Numbered from the stretch's first letter, positions 1 to 7,255 are shown. The stretch: DNA of 10,453 nucleotides from an uncultured Collinsella sp. (GCA_958439775.1 CAUBWQ010000019.1:1-10453), one strand, 5' to 3'. A program made the numbers and translations. The notes: a model not told the origin generated them from the sequence alone.

Positions 1-389
1 GCTACACCTACAACTGCCTGCCCACCCACTCCTGGTTCTGCGGCTTTGCGCTGCTGCTGGCGCCCACCGTCGCCGCCTTTATCTGGAACAAGGGCGGCTG
101 GATCCAGAACCGCGCCTTTACGCTGGCTATTTGGTGCATGTTTGCCCAGGTGTTCCCGTATTTCCAGGAGGAGTCCATCTTTGTGACCCACTCCACGCTC
201 GACCCCGGCGCCGCTACCGCGGTCTCGATCGCCGCACTGGTCGCCAACGTCGCCGCGATCATCTACATCGCCTACCGCGCCAAGAAGCTCGGCCGCAATC
301 CCTACAAGCAGGATGTCTTTGAGGGCACCAGCGATTGGGAGAAGGCCACCGCTCGTCGCGCCAAGGTCGATTACGCTCACGCCGAGTAA
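1..389 (+). CDS. C-terminal part of a multipass membrane protein (5' end outside window)
   Basis: The reading frame is open from base 3 to the TAA at 387-389 and has no start in the window, so this is the last 128 residues of a longer protein. The visible part has about three hydrophobic segments: one around FALLLAPTVAAFIW, one around FTLAIWCMFAQVF and one around VSIAALVANVAAIIYIAY. It ends in a charged, probably cytoplasmic tail rich in Lys, Arg, Asp and Glu. The spacing of the segments fits an integral membrane protein; no catalytic motif or transporter signature is visible in this half. I do not recognise the family with confidence. Two terminator-like hairpins follow at once, so this is the last gene of its transcript. 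Confidence is high that it is coding and low on function. Confidence 0.8.
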   Translation, partial: YTYNCLPTHSWFCGFALLLAPTVAAFIWNKGGWIQNRAFTLAIWCMFAQVFPYFQEESIFVTHSTLDPGAATAVSIAALVANVAAIIYIAYRAKKLGRNPYKQDVFEGTSDWEKATARRAKVDYAHAE

Positions 390-400
390 CATGTTGGTCG

Positions 401-440
401 CTGTTGGCGCCTGGGCATAGGCCCGCCCGCCAGGTTTTTC
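401..440 (+). terminator. Rho-independent terminator (first of two in tandem)
   Basis: Twelve bases after the upstream stop codon, GC-rich arms (CCTGG at 410-414 with CCAGG at 430-434, or alternatively TGGCG at 405-409 with CGCCA at 428-432, plus inner GGGC/GCCC) are followed directly by TTTTT at 435-439. The stem can form in more than one register, so it is probably weaker than the next hairpin. Confidence 0.55.
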
Positions 441-456
441 ATCCAATGCCTCGCAG

Positions 457-497
457 AGCCCCCGGAAAGCGTTTCGCTCGCTTTTCGGGGGCTTTTG
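457..497 (+). terminator. Strong Rho-independent terminator
   Basis: A 15-bp stem (457-471 with 479-493, one G-T wobble) closes a 7-base loop, and TTTT follows at 493-496. It is a textbook terminator for the membrane protein gene ending at 389 and isolates it from the next gene. Confidence 0.85.
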
Positions 498-625
498 TCG
501 TTGCGTCTCTATTCATCTATTCAAAAACATGCGCATATATAAAATCGGATTTCAAATCATGAGGCGGCTCTATAGGGTCCTGTTTTTGGGTACAGTGTTG
601 TCCCGATATTGAGCTTGGGGGATAT

Positions 626-2122
626 ATGAAAGATGAGACGACGGGCCAAGAGGACGCGGTCCAAGATGCAGAAGCGTGTGCCGAGGCCCTGGAGAGCCTA
701 GACCGGATTTCGCTTGACGATGTTGCGTTTGACGATTCGAGCGTTGATGTGCAGGATGAGCCGGAAATCGAGGCGCAGCCCGATGATCAGGATACAGGCG
801 ACGTTGAGCCTGCCGAGGATGAGGCAGATCACGAAGACACCGAAAGCGAGGCCGACGACCAGCCCGGATCCGACACGAGCGAGGAAACCATCTTGCTCGA
901 CAACTTGCCGGCCGAAGATTCGCTGACCCGCGAGCTCCCTGGCTTAGGCTCTGCGCCTGCCGTGGACGAGACCATCGCCATGGGCGATATTCCCCTACCG
1001 TCCGTTCCTTCGGCACGCGAAGCCGAGGTTCGTCATCGTAAGATGTCGCCCAAGCGCCGCAACCTGATGGTTGCCGGCGTTGTGGCCGTCGCGCTCGTCG
1101 CCGGCGGTACAGGCTATGCTGCCTGGAACGGATATCAGCAAGAGCAGGCTGCCACTGTCGCCGCCAATGCCCACACGATGATGTCAGTGCAGATTGGCGT
1201 GCATGCCGCGGGCCTCGACTGTTCCACTGGCTCCAAGATTCCCGTACAGGTGAGCGGTCAGGATTCTGACGGCTCCTCCGTGAGCGAAACGCTCTATGTT
1301 GACGAGCACGGCCGCGGCATCAAACTGCTGCCCGGCGATTACACGCTCTCCATCGCTGCCTCCCCTATCGCGGCCGACGGCACCATCTATACCGTCCCGA
1401 CCACCAAGACGCAGGTCACCGTTAAGAGCGATGGACAGGATTTAAGTGCCCAGGCTACCTTTAAGCTCAAGGCGCCTTCGGCCGACGCGGTGACTGACGA
1501 CCAGATCGATGCCGCCGCCAAATATGCCGAGGAGGGAGGCGCGAGCTCCGCCGCCACCGCCAAGGTGCTCCAGCAGGCGGCAACCGCGCGGCGCGACGCC
1601 GCCGTCAATGCCGTGAGCGCGCAAAAGGCACAGGCGGCCCGCGATGCCGACGCCCGTCATAAGGCAACCGACCTTTACCAGCTCGATATCCCCGTCGAGT
1701 GGTACGGCAAGGTCGAGACTTGGCAGAATGGCAGCACGCTATGCATCTATCTTGCCGGCGACAGCAATACGCCGATCGTGACGCTCGTCGCGGTGCGCGA
1801 GGGCGAGAGCTTTACGCCCGATGAAGGCGATACGGTTTTGGGCGCGGCCAATCTAGGCAACGGTTATACCGTCTACGCCAGCGGCCCCGTCTATCCGTAC
1901 GTGGTGCCCCAGACCATCAACGGACGGACGCAGAACCCCGTGTCAACCTACCCCATGGACACGGCCATTGAGCTTGTCGAGCTTACGACCGGCAACCGCT
2001 ACACCTATAGCCAGATCAAGAACGACCTGGTTGGCAAAGACGGCAACGCAGACGCCGCGACCAAACTCGAGACCGACTACCTCGCGCAGATCCTGCTGCC
2101 GAGTATCAAAACCCAGGACTAG
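626..2122 (+). CDS. Single-anchor surface protein with long acidic cytoplasmic tail, function unknown
   Basis: This is a 498-residue protein of unrecognised family. Residues 1-130 are strongly acidic, low in complexity and probably disordered, with many Asp/Glu runs. A basic stop-transfer patch (RHRKMSPKRR, about 137-146) precedes one membrane helix at about 147-168. The rest should lie outside the cell (N-in, C-out). It comprises a beta-rich stretch at about 186-285 with an Ig/Cna-B-like LLPGDYTLSI strand pattern, an Ala-rich helical, probably coiled segment at about 288-350, and a C-terminal globular domain from about 351 that opens with LDIPVEWYGKVETW. There is no LPXTG sorting motif and no enzyme motif. 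The ATG at 626 follows a G-run (617-621) that can act as a ribosome binding site. The gene stands alone between upstream terminators and a convergent ATPase gene. The architecture suggests an envelope or signalling role, but that is inference. Confidence 0.85.
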   Translation: MKDETTGQEDAVQDAEACAEALESLDRISLDDVAFDDSSVDVQDEPEIEAQPDDQDTGDVEPAEDEADHEDTESEADDQPGSDTSEETILLDNLPAEDSLTRELPGLGSAPAVDETIAMGDIPLPSVPSAREAEVRHRKMSPKRRNLMVAGVVAVALVAGGTGYAAWNGYQQEQAATVAANAHTMMSVQIGVHAAGLDCSTGSKIPVQVSGQDSDGSSVSETLYVDEHGRGIKLLPGDYTLSIAASPIAADGTIYTVPTTKTQVTVKSDGQDLSAQATFKLKAPSADAVTDDQIDAAAKYAEEGGASSAATAKVLQQAATARRDAAVNAVSAQKAQAARDADARHKATDLYQLDIPVEWYGKVETWQNGSTLCIYLAGDSNTPIVTLVAVREGESFTPDEGDTVLGAANLGNGYTVYASGPVYPYVVPQTINGRTQNPVSTYPMDTAIELVELTTGNRYTYSQIKNDLVGKDGNADAATKLETDYLAQILLPSIKTQD

Positions 2123-2195
2123 CCTGGCGCAGCAAGGTGCTCCCCAACCGTGATGAAGGAGCCAGGAGGTCCTGACCCCACAGGCCCATAGATGA

Positions 2196-3548
2196 TTAGG
2201 CAAGGAGCCACTTCCATGCGGGCATAACGTGTACCACACCGTGCTCGCATGGAATATCGGTCTGTTCATCCATGGTAACGATTGCCGACTCGCCAAGATC
2301 AAACTGGGCCATCGAGGCATCAAGCGCGGCGATTTCGCGCTCGCGCGTTTTCTCACTTGCCATATCCGCACTCACCTGAATCAGGCTATAAGCCCGCATG
2401 AGAAGCGCATCCCCAGCCACAAAGTCCACCTCATGGCTTTTGCTCTTCTCTTTGATTAGCAGGCGGCAGACCGAGCCGGTCCTCACCGCGGGAGTCCTTC
2501 TTCTTAGCGCATTGAACACTGCGGTCTCGAGCCTCTGGCCCTGGTCCAATGCCGATGCGGGAGAGAATGCTCCAAACATCGCAGGGTCGACAGCGTAGAC
2601 CTTAGACGCAGACCGCATGTTATTTGCCAGTGAACGCATGAACTCCGGCACAGAAAATAACAGATAGGCGTCCTCATAATACTCAAGTAAGTCGCTGAGC
2701 GAATTACGACTGACGGGTATCTGTCTGCTCTTGAACTCGTTGTACACTTTGTTCACTGACAGCTCTCGTCCCGAAGATGCCATACACCGCGTCAAGAACA
2801 GCGATGCCAGGCGAGGGTTCTTGACGTCGTAACGTTCAACGACGTCCATGGCGACCGTTCGCGAAGCATATTCCTGTAGCAGCTGAATCGCGTCTGCAGG
2901 CGTCTGCTCAAGTGTCGCGATGAATCCCCCTCGTTCAAGATACCCGATCAGATGATGTCGAAGCAGCGCTGCATCGCTCGGGGAAAAGGTCGCATCTGAC
3001 TCGAGAACGCTCCCCGTCTTATATCGAACGTATTCCGAAAAACTCAACGGAAAAAGCTCTCGCACAAGAGAACGACCCCTGAACTCGCTCTTAAGTTCTG
3101 AGGACAGCATCTTAGAAGAAGATCCCGTCACATAGACGGTCGCTTTCTCCGTATCGACTACACGCCGCAGAAACGCACCCCATTCGGGAATTTCCTGGAT
3201 CTCGTCAAAGAAAATGTAAGCGCCCTCGGTTCGAGCAACAGGATACAGCGCATAGAACGTGTCGAGCACGTCCGCCAGCAGCGATGGCTCATACGGGCGC
3301 AAGCGCTCATCCTCAAAATTGAAGTAAAGCATCCGGTCAAGCTCGACGCCCCGGTTCTGAAGCCGCCACATCTCCTGATACAGGCGATACGTCTTTCCAC
3401 AACGGCGGGCCCCCACAATCACATTTACGATGTTGTCGCGCTTTGGCTCCTGTGGGTTTCCTAGATCAAGGTCTCGCTCAAAGACCTGCGGAACCCCCTG
3501 CTGTTCAAAGTCCTTTATTTTCTGGGCGATCAAGTCGTTGAATGCCAT
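2196..3548 (-). CDS. AAA_14 / DUF4143-type ATPase
   Basis: The protein has 450 residues, normal for this widespread orphan ATPase family. Residues 1-40 form the N-terminal lead-in. The P-loop GARRCGKT is at 46-53, the Walker B strand YIFFDE at 111-116 and a sensor-like TGSSS at 141-145, followed by FRGRSLVRELFPLSFSEY, the hallmark end of the AAA_14 domain. Residues about 262-300 look like a winged helix, and about 338-395 resemble the nuclease-fold DUF4143 tail, with EVDF at 373-376 and IQVS at 390-393 where many relatives have EVK. The usual metal-binding Lys is therefore absent, and nuclease activity is doubtful. The ATG at 3546-3548 follows GGAG at four bases. The gene is isolated, less GC-rich than its neighbours, and has a palindromic promoter, which suggests horizontal acquisition and self-regulation. 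The cellular role of such ATPases is not established. Confidence 0.92.
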   Translation of the reverse strand: MAFNDLIAQKIKDFEQQGVPQVFERDLDLGNPQEPKRDNIVNVIVGARRCGKTYRLYQEMWRLQNRGVELDRMLYFNFEDERLRPYEPSLLADVLDTFYALYPVARTEGAYIFFDEIQEIPEWGAFLRRVVDTEKATVYVTGSSSKMLSSELKSEFRGRSLVRELFPLSFSEYVRYKTGSVLESDATFSPSDAALLRHHLIGYLERGGFIATLEQTPADAIQLLQEYASRTVAMDVVERYDVKNPRLASLFLTRCMASSGRELSVNKVYNEFKSRQIPVSRNSLSDLLEYYEDAYLLFSVPEFMRSLANNMRSASKVYAVDPAMFGAFSPASALDQGQRLETAVFNALRRRTPAVRTGSVCRLLIKEKSKSHEVDFVAGDALLMRAYSLIQVSADMASEKTREREIAALDASMAQFDLGESAIVTMDEQTDIPCEHGVVHVMPAWKWLLA

Positions 3549-3555
3549 TATTCTC

Positions 3556-3617
3556 CAATCTTGCTCTCTAGCTAATCAAAATTATAGTGATTCTTGATTA
3601 ATTAGAGAGCAAGATTG
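3556..3617 (-). promoter_or_regulatory. Palindromic operator-promoter of the ATPase gene
   Basis: Arms of 24 bp (3556-3579 and 3594-3617) are complementary at 22 positions and separated by 14 bp. A perfect TATAAT (minus strand, 3586-3581) lies at the exact centre. The expected start of transcription is near 3574, giving a leader of about 26 bases ending in GGAG and ATG at 3548. No good -35 box is seen at 17 bp; TTGCTC lies at 20 bp, inside the right arm. A protein bound across the arms would cover the promoter, which suggests repression, possibly by the ATPase's own winged-helix region. The palindrome is seen directly; its role is inferred. Confidence 0.6.
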
Positions 3618-3624
3618 TGTGTAG

Positions 3625-3645
3625 CTTGATTAACACTTAAGCAAG
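3625..3645. promoter_or_regulatory. Short inverted repeat sharing TTGATTAA with the ATPase operator
   Basis: CTTGATTAA (3625-3633) and TTAAGCAAG (3637-3645) pair with one mismatch around a 3-base gap, and a T-run follows at 3646-3651. TTGATTAA also occurs in the right arm of the neighbouring palindrome, so this may be an auxiliary binding site just upstream of the ATPase promoter. The T-run also allows a weak plus-strand terminator, although no plus-strand gene precedes it. Confidence 0.35.
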
Positions 3646-3710
3646 TTTTTTCACTGTTATTGCTCCGAAGGATATCGAGTGGCCAAGAGGACACGAGCTC
3701 GAATGCGACT

Positions 3711-3743
3711 CCCCGAGCAGTCAATTTGGGACGGGGCTTTTTT
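3711..3743 (+). terminator. Weak terminator-like hairpin with no obvious gene
   Basis: CCCCG (3711-3715) can pair with CGGGG (3732-3736) across a 16-base loop, followed by TTTTTT at 3738-3743. A competing stem, AGTCAA (3719-3724) with TTGACT (3742-3747), overlaps it. No plus-strand gene lies upstream, so it may be a relic or the end of an unrecognised short transcript. Confidence 0.3.
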
Positions 3744-3777
3744 GACTACCCTCCCCCTGTAGAAAAATCCCTAACGC

Positions 3778-3845
3778 AGTTGCGGTGAAATAGGGACTGT
3801 TTTTGCTGGTCAAACTGCAAAAACAGTCCCTATTTCACCGCAACT
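3778..3845. repeat. Perfect 29-bp-arm inverted repeat
   Basis: The arms at 3778-3806 and 3817-3845 are perfectly complementary and flank a 10-base loop. Each carries the core AATAGGGACTGTTTTTGC or its complement. The perfection of the arms suggests recent origin or selection. The GGGAC core recalls REP-type extragenic palindromes mobilised by RAYT transposases in many bacteria, but no transposase is present here. It lies between the ATPase promoter and the small gene ending at 3871 and could act as a bidirectional RNA hairpin, although neither side has a proper T-run. Confidence 0.8.
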
Positions 3846-3870
3846 TAATTGGTGGCCTTTTGGGTGGCAC

Positions 3871-4044
3871 TCAGCGCCACGGGTCGGCTTCGAACATTGG
3901 CTCGCGCTCGAGGCGTCGGTCGCTGTAGGGATCGTAACCGTCATCGTCCTCGTTCTCGGCACGGATATAGGGGTCGCGCGGCTTGGGCGCCGGTTTGGAC
4001 GTGGGCTTGAGCGCCGGCGCGCTTGTCTTGATCTCGTCTTTCAT
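3871..4044 (-). CDS. 57-residue charged hypothetical protein
   Basis: The frame reads MKDEIKTSAPALKP and ends DPWR before TGA at 3871. It has three parts: a Lys/Pro/Ala-rich stretch (residues 8-25), an acidic EDDDGYDPYSD stretch and a short mixed tail. It has no membrane segment and is probably disordered. The start at 4044 is preferred because GAGGAG lies eight bases upstream; the in-frame ATGs at 4050 and 4062 are too close to that site or lack one. It follows clpB on the same strand, but a strong terminator lies between them, so it depends on read-through or its own promoter, which I could not find. The family is not recognised. The good ribosome binding site is the main support for coding. 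Confidence 0.6.
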   Translation of the reverse strand: MKDEIKTSAPALKPTSKPAPKPRDPYIRAENEDDDGYDPYSDRRLEREPMFEADPWR

Positions 4045-4092
4045 CTGCATAGCTCCTCGCATCGCATCCGTTCAACATCATCGATTGTCGCA

Positions 4093-4131
4093 CGAAAAAG
4101 GGCGGCGGACCCAATTGGATCCGCCGCCCTT
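4093..4131 (-). terminator. Rho-independent terminator of clpB
   Basis: A perfect 12-bp stem (4098-4109 with 4120-4131) encloses a 10-base loop. Read on the minus strand it runs into TTTTT at 4099-4095. It lies 45 bases past the clpB stop codon. Confidence 0.9.
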
Positions 4132-4149
4132 GGCGTTTAGAGACGGCTG

Positions 4150-4179
4150 GTAGATTTTAAGGCATGTCCCAAAATCTAC
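4150..4179. repeat. Inverted repeat overlapping the clpB stop codon
   Basis: GTAGATTTT (4150-4158) and AAAATCTAC (4171-4179) are perfect 9-bp complements around a 12-base loop. The inner arm includes the TAG stop of clpB (4178-4176). It precedes the true terminator and has no T-run of its own. Confidence 0.6.
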
Positions 4180-6791
4180 TCGGCGTCGGGAACCTCGTAG
4201 GTGGCCGCCGGCGTGTTGTCGCACACGACGGTAAAGCCGCCGTCCTTGCCGGCATCGACCGTCACCTGATCGCCCTCGCGCACCGTGCCGTCGATGATAG
4301 CGGCGGCGATGGCATCCACGACCTCGCGCTGAACCAGGCGCTTGAGCGGACGGGCACCGAACACGGGGTCCAGGCCACCCACGGCGAGCATCTGCTTGGC
4401 CGCCGGGGTGATGGCAAGCGTCATGCGCTCCTTGGCCAGGCGTGCGCGAACGTCGGCAAGCTGGATGTCGACAATCTTCTCGATCTGCGCCATGCCGAGC
4501 GGATGGAACACCACGATATCGTCGATACGGTTGAGGAACTCGGGGCGGAAGGTCTGAGCCATGGCGGCGTCGACCTGATGGCGCATCTCCTCCTCGTCCT
4601 TACCGGACAGATCGGCGATGGCCTTGGAGCCCACGTTGGACGTCATGATGATAATCGTGTTCTTGAAGGACACCTGGCGACCCTGGCCATCGGTCAGACG
4701 GCCGTCGTCGAGCACCTGCAGCAGCACGTTGAAGACATCAGGATGAGCCTTCTCCATCTCGTCGAGCAAGATCACGGAGTACGGACGACGGCGCACGGCC
4801 TCAGTGAGCTGGCCGCCCTCGTCGTAACCCACGTATCCTGGGGGCGCACCGATCAGACGCTGGACGCTGAACTTCTCCATGTACTCGGACATGTCGATAC
4901 GCACGAGCGCGCGCTCGTCGTCGAACAGGCACTCGGCAAGTGCCTTGGCGAGCTCGGTCTTGCCCACGCCGGTGGGGCCCAGGAAGAAGAAGCTGCCGAT
5001 GGGCTTGTCCGGATCGGAGAGGCCCGCACGGCTGCGGCGCACAGCCGCGGCGACGGCGGAGACGGCCTCGTCCTGGCCGATGACGCGCTTATGCAGCTCA
5101 CCCTCCAGGCCCTTCAGCTTGTCGAGCTCGCCCTGCATCATCTTGGACACGGGCACGCCGGTCCAGGCACTCACGACATCGGAGGTCACCTGCTCGTTGA
5201 GACCCTCGCCGTCCTTCTGCTTTTGTGCCTCGAGCGCAGCCTCGGAATCCTGAATCTGCTGCTGCAGACCCGGAATCACGGAGTAGCGCAGCTCGGACGC
5301 ACGGCCCAGGTCGCCGTTGCGCGTCGCGCGCTCCTCTTCGCTTCTGGCCTCGTCGAGCTGTCCCTTAAGCTCCTGCACGTGGTCGATGGCGTTCTTCTGG
5401 TTGAGCCAGCCGGCCTTTTGCACGGTGAGCTTTTCTTGGACCTCGGCGATCTCTTGGCGCAGGGCCTCCAGACGCTCCTTGGAGGCGTCGTCGGTCTCCT
5501 TCATGAGCGCCTGCTCCTCGATCTGCAGCTGGGTGAGCTGACGCGTGGTGGCGTCAATCTCGACCGGCATGCTGTCGAGTTCCATGCGCAGGCGGCTTGC
5601 GGCCTCATCGACCAGGTCGATGGCCTTGTCGGGCAGAAAGCGGTCGGCGATATAGCGATCGGAGAGGTCAGCAGCGGCCACGAGCGCGCTATCGGTGATG
5701 TGCACACCGTGGAAGATCTCGTACTTCTCCTTGAGGCCACGCAGGATCGAGATGGTGTCCTCGACGGTAGGCTCGCTCACCATAACGGTCTGGAAACGAC
5801 GGGCGAGCGCCGCGTCCTTCTCGATGTACTTGCGATACTCGTCGAGCGTGGTCGCGCCGATCGCGTGCAAGTCGCCACGGGCAAGCGCCGGCTTGAGGAT
5901 GTTGCCGGCGTCCATGGAGCCCTCGGTGGCACCAGCGCCCACGATGGTGTGGAGCTCATCGATGAACAGGATGACCTTGCCTTCGGACTTCTGTACCTCC
6001 TTGAGCACAGCCTTCAAGCGGTCCTCGAACTCGCCGCGGTACTTAGCGCCGGCGACCAGCGCGCTCATGTCGAGCTCGATAAGGTCGCGGTCGCGCAGGG
6101 TACTCGGCACGTCGCCGGCCACGATACGCTGGGCGATGCCCTCGACGATGGCCGTCTTGCCGACACCCGGCTCGCCGATGAGCACGGGGTTGTTCTTGGT
6201 GCGGCGGGACAGGACCTGAATGGTGCGACGGATCTCGTCGGTACGGCCAATGACCGGGTCGAGCTTGCCGGCGCGGGCAAGGTCGCAGATATTGCGGCCG
6301 TACTGTTCCAGCGCCTCAAACTGGGTCTTGTCCTCGGCGGACGTCACGCGGTCATCGCCGCGCAGCTCCTCGTAGACCTGCTCGATGCGCTCCTTGGTGA
6401 CGCCGGCGTCGCGCAGCACACGGCCCGCCTCGCCCTTGTCCTCGGCAAGCGCCATCAGCAGATGCTCGGTCACCACAAAGCTGTCGCCCATCTTGGTGGC
6501 CTTCTTCTCGGCCTTCTCGATGACGCGAACGAGCTCGTTGGACAGGCCCATCTGCTGGCCCTCGCCCGAAACCTTGGGCGCGCGGTCGATGGCGTCCTGT
6601 GTGGAGCGTGCGAGCTGAGCCGGGTCGGCACCGATGCGCTCGATAATCACGGAGATATTGCGCTCGCCGGCACCGAGCAGGGCAGACAGCAGGTGAATCG
6701 GCTCCACCGCGCCGGCCTGCGCGTCAGCGGCCGTGCTCATGGCGGTCTGCAACGCCTCGCGCGACGTCATTGCTAGCTTATCGATTCTCAT
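4176..6791 (-). CDS. clpB: ATP-dependent chaperone ClpB (Hsp100 disaggregase)
   Basis: ClpB is a hexameric cytoplasmic unfoldase that pulls proteins out of aggregates together with DnaK/DnaJ/GrpE. All its parts are visible in 871 residues. They are a Clp-N domain (about 1-145), a first AAA+ domain with GEPGVGKT at 206-213, Walker B FIDE at 276-279 and pore-loop KYRGEFEDR at 250-258, and a long helical M-domain (about 400-525). The second AAA+ domain follows, with GPTGVGKT at 605-612, ILLDE at 674-678, the GYVG pore loop at 652-655 and [10 protein letters not shown] near the second sensor region. The M-domain separates ClpB from ClpA and ClpC, and no ClpP-binding IGF/IGL loop is evident. The ATG at 6791 follows AGAGAGG at a suitable distance, so it is preferred over the Met at residue 8. 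The gene is monocistronic, with its own leader and terminator. Confidence 0.97.
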   Translation of the reverse strand: MRIDKLAMTSREALQTAMSTAADAQAGAVEPIHLLSALLGAGERNISVIIERIGADPAQLARSTQDAIDRAPKVSGEGQQMGLSNELVRVIEKAEKKATKMGDSFVVTEHLLMALAEDKGEAGRVLRDAGVTKERIEQVYEELRGDDRVTSAEDKTQFEALEQYGRNICDLARAGKLDPVIGRTDEIRRTIQVLSRRTKNNPVLIGEPGVGKTAIVEGIAQRIVAGDVPSTLRDRDLIELDMSALVAGAKYRGEFEDRLKAVLKEVQKSEGKVILFIDELHTIVGAGATEGSMDAGNILKPALARGDLHAIGATTLDEYRKYIEKDAALARRFQTVMVSEPTVEDTISILRGLKEKYEIFHGVHITDSALVAAADLSDRYIADRFLPDKAIDLVDEAASRLRMELDSMPVEIDATTRQLTQLQIEEQALMKETDDASKERLEALRQEIAEVQEKLTVQKAGWLNQKNAIDHVQELKGQLDEARSEEERATRNGDLGRASELRYSVIPGLQQQIQDSEAALEAQKQKDGEGLNEQVTSDVVSAWTGVPVSKMMQGELDKLKGLEGELHKRVIGQDEAVSAVAAAVRRSRAGLSDPDKPIGSFFFLGPTGVGKTELAKALAECLFDDERALVRIDMSEYMEKFSVQRLIGAPPGYVGYDEGGQLTEAVRRRPYSVILLDEMEKAHPDVFNVLLQVLDDGRLTDGQGRQVSFKNTIIIMTSNVGSKAIADLSGKDEEEMRHQVDAAMAQTFRPEFLNRIDDIVVFHPLGMAQIEKIVDIQLADVRARLAKERMTLAITPAAKQMLAVGGLDPVFGARPLKRLVQREVVDAIAAAIIDGTVREGDQVTVDAGKDGGFTVVCDNTPAATYEVPDAE

Positions 6792-6812
6792 GGAATCACC
6801 TCTCTTGGGGTG

Positions 6813-6830
6813 GCCGCCCTACGGGGCGGC
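6813..6830 (-). promoter_or_regulatory. GC-rich hairpin in the clpB leader
   Basis: A perfect 7-bp stem, GCCGCCC with GGGCGGC, closes a 4-base loop a few bases upstream of the clpB ribosome binding site. No T-run follows, so it is not a terminator. Next to it, CACC and GGTG flank CCAAGAGA and could pair, covering the AGAGAGGTG site. A role in stability or temperature-dependent translation is possible but unproven. Confidence 0.4.
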
Positions 6831-6869
6831 TTCACGTTGTTCGAGAAGTATTGTTGCCAGCTTTGCGCG

Positions 6870-6905
6870 ATCTTATACACAAATCTAAGTCTCTATATAT
6901 AAGAT
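6870..6905 (-). promoter_or_regulatory. Candidate clpB promoter/operator inverted repeat
   Basis: ATCTTATA (6870-6877) and TATAAGAT (6898-6905) are perfect 8-bp complements separated by 20 bp, in an AT-rich island 79-114 bp upstream of clpB. Each arm contains a -10-like element, but neither has a convincing -35 partner. It is neither a CIRCE nor a HAIR (HspR) operator. The position suggests the clpB promoter. Confidence 0.4.
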
Positions 6906-6986
6906 TTTCTGAGTGCTCTCATGACATGGAAAATCACCACAAAGGGGACAGGCGCGCTCACCCGCTGCGGCCTCATCCCCTTACTA

Positions 6987-7041
6987 TCTCAATCTGTAAC
7001 ATCTAGCGACTGTTTATGGCTCCAGATGTTACAAATCAAGA
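6987..7041. repeat. U unit 1 (55-bp hairpin)
   Basis: It begins TCTCAATCTGTAACATCT and its other arm begins AGATGTTACA. The inner 10-bp arms are perfect (6995-7004 with 7024-7033) around a 19-base centre. It is the counterpart of unit 4, exactly 1,954 bp away. Confidence 0.85.
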
Positions 7042-7066
7042 TGAAATGACCAGCGGCGCCCGTTTG

Positions 7067-7121
7067 TCTCAATCTGTAACATCTACTCGGCAAATAGAGC
7101 TCCATCTGTTACAAATCGAGA
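7067..7121. repeat. U unit 2 (55-bp hairpin)
   Basis: It begins like unit 1 but has a different centre, ACTCGGCAAATAGAG, which unit 5 shares. The right arm is CTGTTACAAATCGAGA. It starts 80 bp after unit 1. Confidence 0.85.
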
Positions 7122-7147
7122 CGAACAGAAGACACCCGGATCAAAAA

Positions 7148-7202
7148 TCTAAATCTGTAACACCAAGCCCACTTTTAGCGGCCAAGATGTTACAAGTCGA
7201 GA
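7148..7202. repeat. U unit 3 (55-bp hairpin)
   Basis: It is more diverged: left arm TCTAAATCTGTAACA, right arm GATGTTACAAGTCGAGA. Length is again 55 bp and it starts 81 bp after unit 2. It has no counterpart in copy 2. Confidence 0.8.
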
Positions 7203-7212
7203 CAGACCGAAA

Positions 7213-7247
7213 ACCACCACAAAGAGGACAGGCACCTTTGTGGTGGT
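7213..7247 (-). terminator. H hairpin serving as terminator
   Basis: Perfect 12-bp arms ACCACCACAAAG (7213-7224) and CTTTGTGGTGGT (7236-7247) flank an 11-base loop. On the minus strand the stem begins eight bases past the stop of the gene ending at 7256, and the run TTTTCGG follows, as expected for an intrinsic terminator. It is also the right-hand H of composite copy 1. Confidence 0.7.
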
Positions 7248-7255
7248 CGCGGTCT

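Larger units (their letters stand above)
6933..7247. repeat. Composite repeat, copy 1 (H, U, U, U, H)
   Basis: This 315-bp block fills most of the gap between clpB and the next gene. In order it holds a decayed H element (6933-6967, only the left half CACCACAAAGGGGACAGGC is clear), three 55-bp U units at 6987, 7067 and 7148, and an intact H hairpin at 7213-7247. No real gene is supported here; overlapping plus-strand open frames cross the repeats and have no family features. Copy 2 at 8884-9120 has the same plan with one U fewer. Confidence 0.8.

Noticed and set aside
570..1016. Minus-strand frame of 148 codons
   Set aside because: It lies opposite the acidic tail of the surface protein. The Arg/Pro-rich product is the expected shadow of Asp/Glu-rich codons.
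3661..3720. tRNA-like text (GAGTGGCCAAGAGGA, CTCGAAT) followed by a T-run
   Set aside because: It recalls a Ser-type tRNA D-arm, but no anticodon, T-arm or 7-bp acceptor stem can be folded, and the span is too short. At most it is a relic.
4164..6776. Open frame of 870 codons on the plus strand opposite clpB
   Set aside because: It mirrors clpB over its full length in a high-GC gene, where antisense frames often stay open. The product is a His/Leu/Gly/Asp-rich string with no fold signature, while clpB is certain.
6911..6917. CIRCE-like half site (AGCACTC on the minus strand) upstream of clpB
   Set aside because: The partner GAGTGC is missing at the required nine-base spacing; a 7-base match alone is expected by chance.
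6987..7202. Regular repeats resembling a CRISPR array
   Set aside because: The repeated unit is a 55-bp imperfect palindrome with a variable centre, there are only three copies, the 25-26-base gaps partly match copy 2, and no cas gene is near.
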